Below, in pieces: positions 60,628 through 64,000 of a stretch of DNA of 64,000 nucleotides. Source of the stretch: JBPYFK01 sp051984675 (GTDB taxonomy: Bacteria > Actinomycetota > Actinomycetes > Mycobacteriales > Pseudonocardiaceae); the NCBI GenBank assembly GCA_051984675.1, contig JBPYFK010000118.1, forward strand, positions 1 to 64,000, written 5' to 3'. The translations under genes were made by a program, and so were the position numbers. The notes under the pieces were generated by a model, which was not told the origin of the DNA, searched no databases, and saw only the letters and a list, made by a program, of their open reading frames with translations. The stretch's first letter is position 1. Every line of letters starts with the position of its first letter.

Positions 60628-62000
60628 CGATGACGCGCCGTGTCGAACTGGTACGTCGCGTCCAGCACGAGCGGGCAGTCACGTGCCCAGCCGTAGTCGA
60701 AGCCGGGATGGACCGTGTGGATCAGGGCGAGGTCCCAGTCCGCGCCAGCGGGCGCGATCTCGCTGCGCAGCCACGTCTTCGACGAGTCTCCATTCGGAAG
60801 CCGCAGGTCGGAAACGAGCGGGTCGTAGTAGTGCACGTCCACCCCGAGGCGGGCCAGGCCCGCCATGATGGGAAGCGCGGACGACTGGCGGAGGTCGCTC
60901 ACGCCGGCCTTGTAGCTGGCGCCCACAACGAGCACCCGCGCCCCCGCCGGAGACCGCCCAGCTTGGGCGAGCACCTCGACGGCGCGCTCGACGACCCGGG
61001 CGGGTCGCACTTCGATCGCGCGCATCGCCTGCTCGATCAGGGGGGCGGCGCGGTGGCGCTGGTGCAACTGCCACAGCAGGTAGTAGGGGTCGCACGGGAT
61101 GCAGTGCCCTCCCACTCCCGGCCCCGGGAAACTACCCAGAAACCCGTACGGCTTCGTTCCGGCGGCGATGGTCACCTCGATCGGGTCGAGGCCCAGCGTT
61201 CCGCACACGTCGGCGAACTCGTTGGCCAGTGCGAGGTTGACCGCGCGGAAGACGTTCTCGTAGAGCTTGGTCAGCTCCGCGGCCTCGGGGGAGCTGAGCA
61301 GGTAGACCGAGTCGGTCATGTGCCCGACGATCCGAGCGGCGCGGTCCGAGCACTCCGCGGTCACACCACCGACGATCCGGGGCGTCGTGCGATGGAGGTG
61401 GTCGGGGTTGCCGGGGTCGATGCGCTCGGGGCTGTAGGCGACATGGATGTCCGTGCCCACGGTGAAGCCGCGCTGCTCCAACGGATCGACGAGCAACTCA
61501 CGCGTAGTGCCGACGAACGTCGTGGAGGAGAGGATGATCGTCTGTCCACTGTGGGCCTTCGCGACGACGGTGGAACAGGCGCGGCGCAGCGCCGTCACGT
61601 CCGGCTCATGGTGCTGGTCCACCGGAGTTGGGACGCACACGATCACGGCGTCGGCACCGTGCAGCACCGCGCTGTCGCAGGTCAGCCGGAAGGTCCCGGC
61701 CGACAGGCCGGACTCCAACCGGCGCTTGTCGTCCTCCGCGAGATCGACCGCTCCGCGCGCGATCGCCCGCAGCCGCGCGCCGTCGATGTCGACGCCGACC
61801 ACCGACGACCACCGCGAGTGCACCGCGATCGCGGTCGGTAGCCCCACGTAGCCCAACCCGACGACCGCAACGGATTCCACCCCGGACCGATCACCGTTGC
61901 CGTCAGAGGGTGACCGGTCCGCCGTGAACGGCACCAGCCGGTCCCGGAGCTGATGTTCCCGCCCGTTGATCGCGAGTGCGAGATTCTGCTCGGCCACCAT
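60615..62000 (-). CDS. UDP-sugar 6-dehydrogenase (UDP-glucose/UDP-ManNAc dehydrogenase family)
   Basis: About 461 residues. The NAD site is VAVVGLGYVGLPTAIAVHSR. The region after ADAVIVCVPTPVDQHHEPDV is typical of the family. AELTKLYENVFRAVNLALAN holds the central helix, and the catalytic Cys lies in PGVGGHCIPCDPYYLLWQ. The C-domain has RVLVVGASYKAGVSDLRQSS. It oxidises the C6 alcohol of a UDP-sugar to a carboxylate in two NAD-dependent steps. The PCDPYYL wording favours the WecC/WbpA (UDP-HexNAc) side. ATG 62000 has GGGGGAG 8 nt upstream. Supplies an acidic sugar for the polymer. Confidence 0.9.
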   Translation of the reverse strand: MVAEQNLALAINGREHQLRDRLVPFTADRSPSDGNGDRSGVESVAVVGLGYVGLPTAIAVHSRWSSVVGVDIDGARLRAIARGAVDLAEDDKRRLESGLSAGTFRLTCDSAVLHGADAVIVCVPTPVDQHHEPDVTALRRACSTVVAKAHSGQTIILSSTTFVGTTRELLVDPLEQRGFTVGTDIHVAYSPERIDPGNPDHLHRTTPRIVGGVTAECSDRAARIVGHMTDSVYLLSSPEAAELTKLYENVFRAVNLALANEFADVCGTLGLDPIEVTIAAGTKPYGFLGSFPGPGVGGHCIPCDPYYLLWQLHQRHRAAPLIEQAMRAIEVRPARVVERAVEVLAQAGRSPAGARVLVVGASYKAGVSDLRQSSALPIMAGLARLGVDVHYYDPLVSDLRLPNGDSSKTWLRSEIAPAGADWDLALIHTVHPGFDYGWARDCPLVLDATYQFDTARHREVV

Positions 62001-62158
62001 CGTGTGCTCCCCCACTTCGCACATTGACCCCACAGAAAAGCTGGTGCCCGCAATCTGGCTCCCAGAGCCGACGCGCACCGCCCCTCGCCGAGAACGATGG
62101 CACGCACCGGTGGTAGGAGTCCTCCCGCAGCGGGGTGAGACGGCCTACCCGATGTGTA

Positions 62159-62237
62159 GGAACTTTTGGGACCCGGGCTCTTTTCGGGCCCTGGATCTGT
62201 TGGGAACCCAGAACTTCTTGGGGCGCGGGATCTCTTG
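62159..62237 (+). repeat. Degenerate 17-18-bp tandem array
   Basis: Units GGACCCGGGCTCTTTTC (62169), GGGCCCTGGATCTGTTG (62186), GGAACCCAGAACTTCTTG (62203) and GGGCGCGGGATCTCTTG (62221), preceded by a partial GGAACTTTTG. It fills the gap between the deacetylase stop and the UDP-sugar dehydrogenase start. Confidence 0.6.
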
Positions 62238-62259
62238 AGGTTGCGGGACCTTCCGGTTC

Positions 62260-63168
62260 TCACGGGCTGTTCCACCACAACCAGTCCGGTTCGTCGAGGT
62301 GGCGGAACGGGCCTGAGGGCGACTCGACGGTGGACGCACGACGCCCGTGCTCGCCCCGCTTGACCGCCGCATTCCACCGGTCCCGTACCCGCTTGGCCCG
62401 CAGGCGCAACCCGCCATCGCGGTCACCCACATAAGTGCGCGGTAGTGCGAGCCGGCCGGTCAACGCGCTTCGCTTGATCGCGCACGCGTAGTCGTAGCCC
62501 GCGCAGCGCACGGCGTCCACCACGGGCTCAGCCAGGTCGCCGTACGGGTAGCAGAATCCTGGCACGTCCTGTCCGGCCACCTCGCGCAACACTGTGCGGC
62601 TGCGCACGACTTCGTCGCGCAGCTGCCCGGGCGTGATCTCGGGCAGTCGTACATGGCGCAGGCCGTGCGAGCCGATCTCGATCCCGCTGGCGGCGACGTA
62701 CCCGATCTGCTCGACCGACAGCAGCGGCTTGCTCGGGCCGCTGGCATCCCAGACGTTCTCCCCACCCAGAAATCCGGCAAGGACGAACACCGTCGCGCTG
62801 AACCCGTACCGGCGCAGGATCGGCAGCACGTACTCGACGAAATCCGAGTAGCCGTCGTCGAAGGTCAGCCCGACAAGCCCGTCCGCGACCCCGTCCCGCT
62901 GGGCCTGGAGAATCTCGCGCACGGACACGCCCGTCAGCCCGCGCCGCCGCAACCAGCGCATCTGCTCGTCGAACCGTTCCGGCCGCACCGTGACCTGGTA
63001 GGGGTCCCACAGGTAAGGGGCGACCGAGTGATACATGAGCACAAGTGGAGCCCGGTCCCGAGCGAGCCCCGCGCCCGGGCCGGACCGGTTCTGCACACGT
63101 CGAGCCATCGCTGCGCCGCCCCCAGTGTTCACCCCACACAGCAGCCTTCGATCCAGGACAGCAGTCAT
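62260..63168 (-). CDS. Polysaccharide deacetylase (NodB-like, CE4)
   Basis: 302 residues. The metal-binding and catalytic motif TFDDGYSDF (motif 1, Asp pair) and GSHGLRHVRL (motif 2, HxxxH) are intact. CYPYGDLAEPVVDAV is the motif 3 region. The opening PLVLMYHSVAP is typical of the PgaB/IcaB-type and related CE4 enzymes. It removes N-acetyl groups from a GlcNAc polymer or lipid-linked sugar. No clear signal peptide, so location is open. The start at 63168 overlaps a 20-bp tandem array; ATG 63108 is an alternative. It is the first biosynthetic gene of the run. Confidence 0.9.
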   Translation of the reverse strand: MTAVLDRRLLCGVNTGGGAAMARRVQNRSGPGAGLARDRAPLVLMYHSVAPYLWDPYQVTVRPERFDEQMRWLRRRGLTGVSVREILQAQRDGVADGLVGLTFDDGYSDFVEYVLPILRRYGFSATVFVLAGFLGGENVWDASGPSKPLLSVEQIGYVAASGIEIGSHGLRHVRLPEITPGQLRDEVVRSRTVLREVAGQDVPGFCYPYGDLAEPVVDAVRCAGYDYACAIKRSALTGRLALPRTYVGDRDGGLRLRAKRVRDRWNAAVKRGEHGRRASTVESPSGPFRHLDEPDWLWWNSP

Positions 63169-63182
63169 TCCCCCAGGACAGC
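63123..63182 (+). repeat. Three 20-bp units over the deacetylase start
   Basis: CAGTGTTCACCCCACACAGC (63123), AGCCTTCGATCCAGGACAGC (63143) and AGTCATTCCCCCAGGACAGC (63163), in exact 20-nt register with the last two sharing CCAGGACAGC. The array covers the 63168 start codon. Confidence 0.6.
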
Positions 63183-63314
63183 CAGGTACCCGGACGCCTC
63201 CAAGTGCTTCAGCGTAGGTGCCCGACGGCAGTCGGAGGATCGTATCGTCGAGGGAGGCGGCCTACGTCGTTCGTATGAGCCTGCCAGCGCGTACGACGCG
63301 AAACGTGAAACGAT

Positions 63315-64000
63315 TTATGGATTTTCCTGGCGAGACGCGAGGGTGGACTGCCGCACCACCAACTCGGGTTGGTACATCACGCGCTGGTGTACATGCGGCC
63401 CGGGCGAGGAACCGCCGTCACCGGGTTCGTCGGAGGTTTCGTCCAGCAACAGATCCGCCGCCGTACGCCCGATACGGAACGCCGGTTGGCGCACCGACGT
63501 CAGCGGAACCGCCGCGCCCGCGGCGAATTCGATGTCGTCATACCCGACCAGCGCCATCTCCTCCGGTACCCGAACCCCGGACGCGAACAGGGCCTGCAAC
63601 ACCCCCAGAGCGAGCAGATCGTTCGCGCAGAACACCGCTGTCGGGCGCGGACGAAGCCCCAGGACACGCGCTGCCGCGTCCCGGCCGCAGGCGACGTCGA
63701 GCGCCTCGGTTTCCAGCGCCACCAGGGAGTCTTCGGGCAGCCCGGCCGCGCGCAGCGCGTCGAGCGCGCCCTCGCGCCGGTCTCGGCACTGGGGGAGCTG
63801 CCCTGGCCCGCTGACGTAGGCGATGCGCGTGTGTCCGCACTCCACCAGGTGCCCCACGGCGAGCGCGCCCCCAGCGACGTCGTCGACCGAGACCGAGCAG
63901 CCCTCCTCTGCCCCGACGGAGCGGTCCACGAGCACACTCGGGATGCCGTGCCGGCGAAACGACGCCAGGTTCTCGCCGCCGATGTTGGCGGGGGTGACCA
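63315..64000 (-). CDS. LacI-family transcriptional regulator (partial, N-terminus beyond the right edge)
   Basis: The C-terminal ~228 residues of a LacI/GalR effector domain are visible, open to the window end. Blocks are SFRRHGIPSVLVDRS, GALAVGHLVECGHTRIAYVS, RREGALDALRAAGLPEDSL, PTAVFCANDLLALGVLQALF and MALVGYDDIEFAAGAAVPLT. The protein ends in a short polar tail with VVRQST. The DNA-binding helix-turn-helix should lie just outside the window. It is on the same strand and 146 bp upstream of the deacetylase. It could control the exopolysaccharide run in response to a sugar, or belong to the locus further right. Confidence 0.88.
   Translation of the reverse strand, partial: VTPANIGGENLASFRRHGIPSVLVDRSVGAEEGCSVSVDDVAGGALAVGHLVECGHTRIAYVSGPGQLPQCRDRREGALDALRAAGLPEDSLVALETEALDVACGRDAAARVLGLRPRPTAVFCANDLLALGVLQALFASGVRVPEEMALVGYDDIEFAAGAAVPLTSVRQPAFRIGRTAADLLLDETSDEPGDGGSSPGPHVHQRVMYQPELVVRQSTLASRQENP

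Noticed and set aside
6681..61555. Origin of replication from TGTGGA/TCCACA words
   Set aside because: The words are parts of a dispersed palindrome, not clustered TTGTCCACA boxes, and no dnaA/dnaN genes are present.

Overview
The window is about 64 kb of very GC-rich, densely coding chromosome from an actinobacterium, most likely the Pseudonocardiaceae (an Amycolatopsis-like relative; the genus cannot be fixed from this sequence alone). The pointers are an Emb-type arabinosyltransferase, which implies an arabinogalactan wall, MurT/GatD, an L,D-transpeptidase, many GTG/TTG starts and 4-nt ATGA/GTGA/TTGA overlaps. No rRNA, tRNA, CRISPR array or transposase was seen.

Layout. (1) 1-11 kb, envelope genes: partial arabinosyltransferase, class-C-type serine hydrolase, membrane esterase, Tat-type phospholipase C, DUF2231 and rhomboid-like membrane proteins, an OmpR/HK two-component pair and a small secreted protein. 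(2) 11-20 kb, a minus-strand acyl-CoA catabolic operon in the order AtuA-like, acyl-CoA dehydrogenase, biotin-dependent carboxyltransferase, biotin carboxylase/BCCP, acyl-CoA dehydrogenase, TetR, with a palindromic operator candidate at its head; an ABC exporter, a NUDIX enzyme and two small Cys-rich proteins diverge from it. (3) 23-26.7 kb, a receiverless winged-helix regulator, a two-domain fatty acyl-CoA reductase-like SDR and a decayed gene. (4) 26.7-33.8 kb, a Calvin-cycle island: phosphoribulokinase, a NarL-type two-component system, a CbbR-like LysR regulator and cbbL-cbbS-cbbX (red-type RuBisCO and its activase). (5) 34-43 kb, cell wall and housekeeping: L,D-transpeptidase, lipoprotein, DUF3048, DUF2127, GatD-MurT, dienelactone hydrolase, DNA polymerase IV. 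(6) 43-47 kb, a three-subunit PaoABC-like molybdenum aldehyde oxidoreductase. (7) 47.8-63.2 kb, one collinear minus-strand run for an exopolysaccharide: deacetylase, UDP-sugar dehydrogenase, ATP-grasp ligase, flavin monooxygenase-like protein, initiating sugar-phosphate transferase, two GT4 enzymes, NDP-sugar epimerase, GH18 protein, processive GT2, and regulators that include a receiver with Glu at the phosphorylation site. A LacI-type regulator runs off the right edge.

How it fits together. Prk makes ribulose-1,5-bisphosphate, CbbLS fixes CO2 and CbbX reactivates inhibited RuBisCO; CbbR and the neighbouring sensor kinase are the obvious regulators. The exopolysaccharide run has the parts for precursor supply, chain initiation, elongation, deacetylation and possible hydrolytic processing, but no recognisable Wzx/Wzy, which suggests synthase-type export.

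Two signals cut across the annotation. The odd palindrome TCCAC-N-GTGGA occurs six times exactly, plus near matches, inside and between genes. Separately, about a dozen short tandem arrays with unrelated 14-20 bp units sit at gene starts, gene ends or in gaps.
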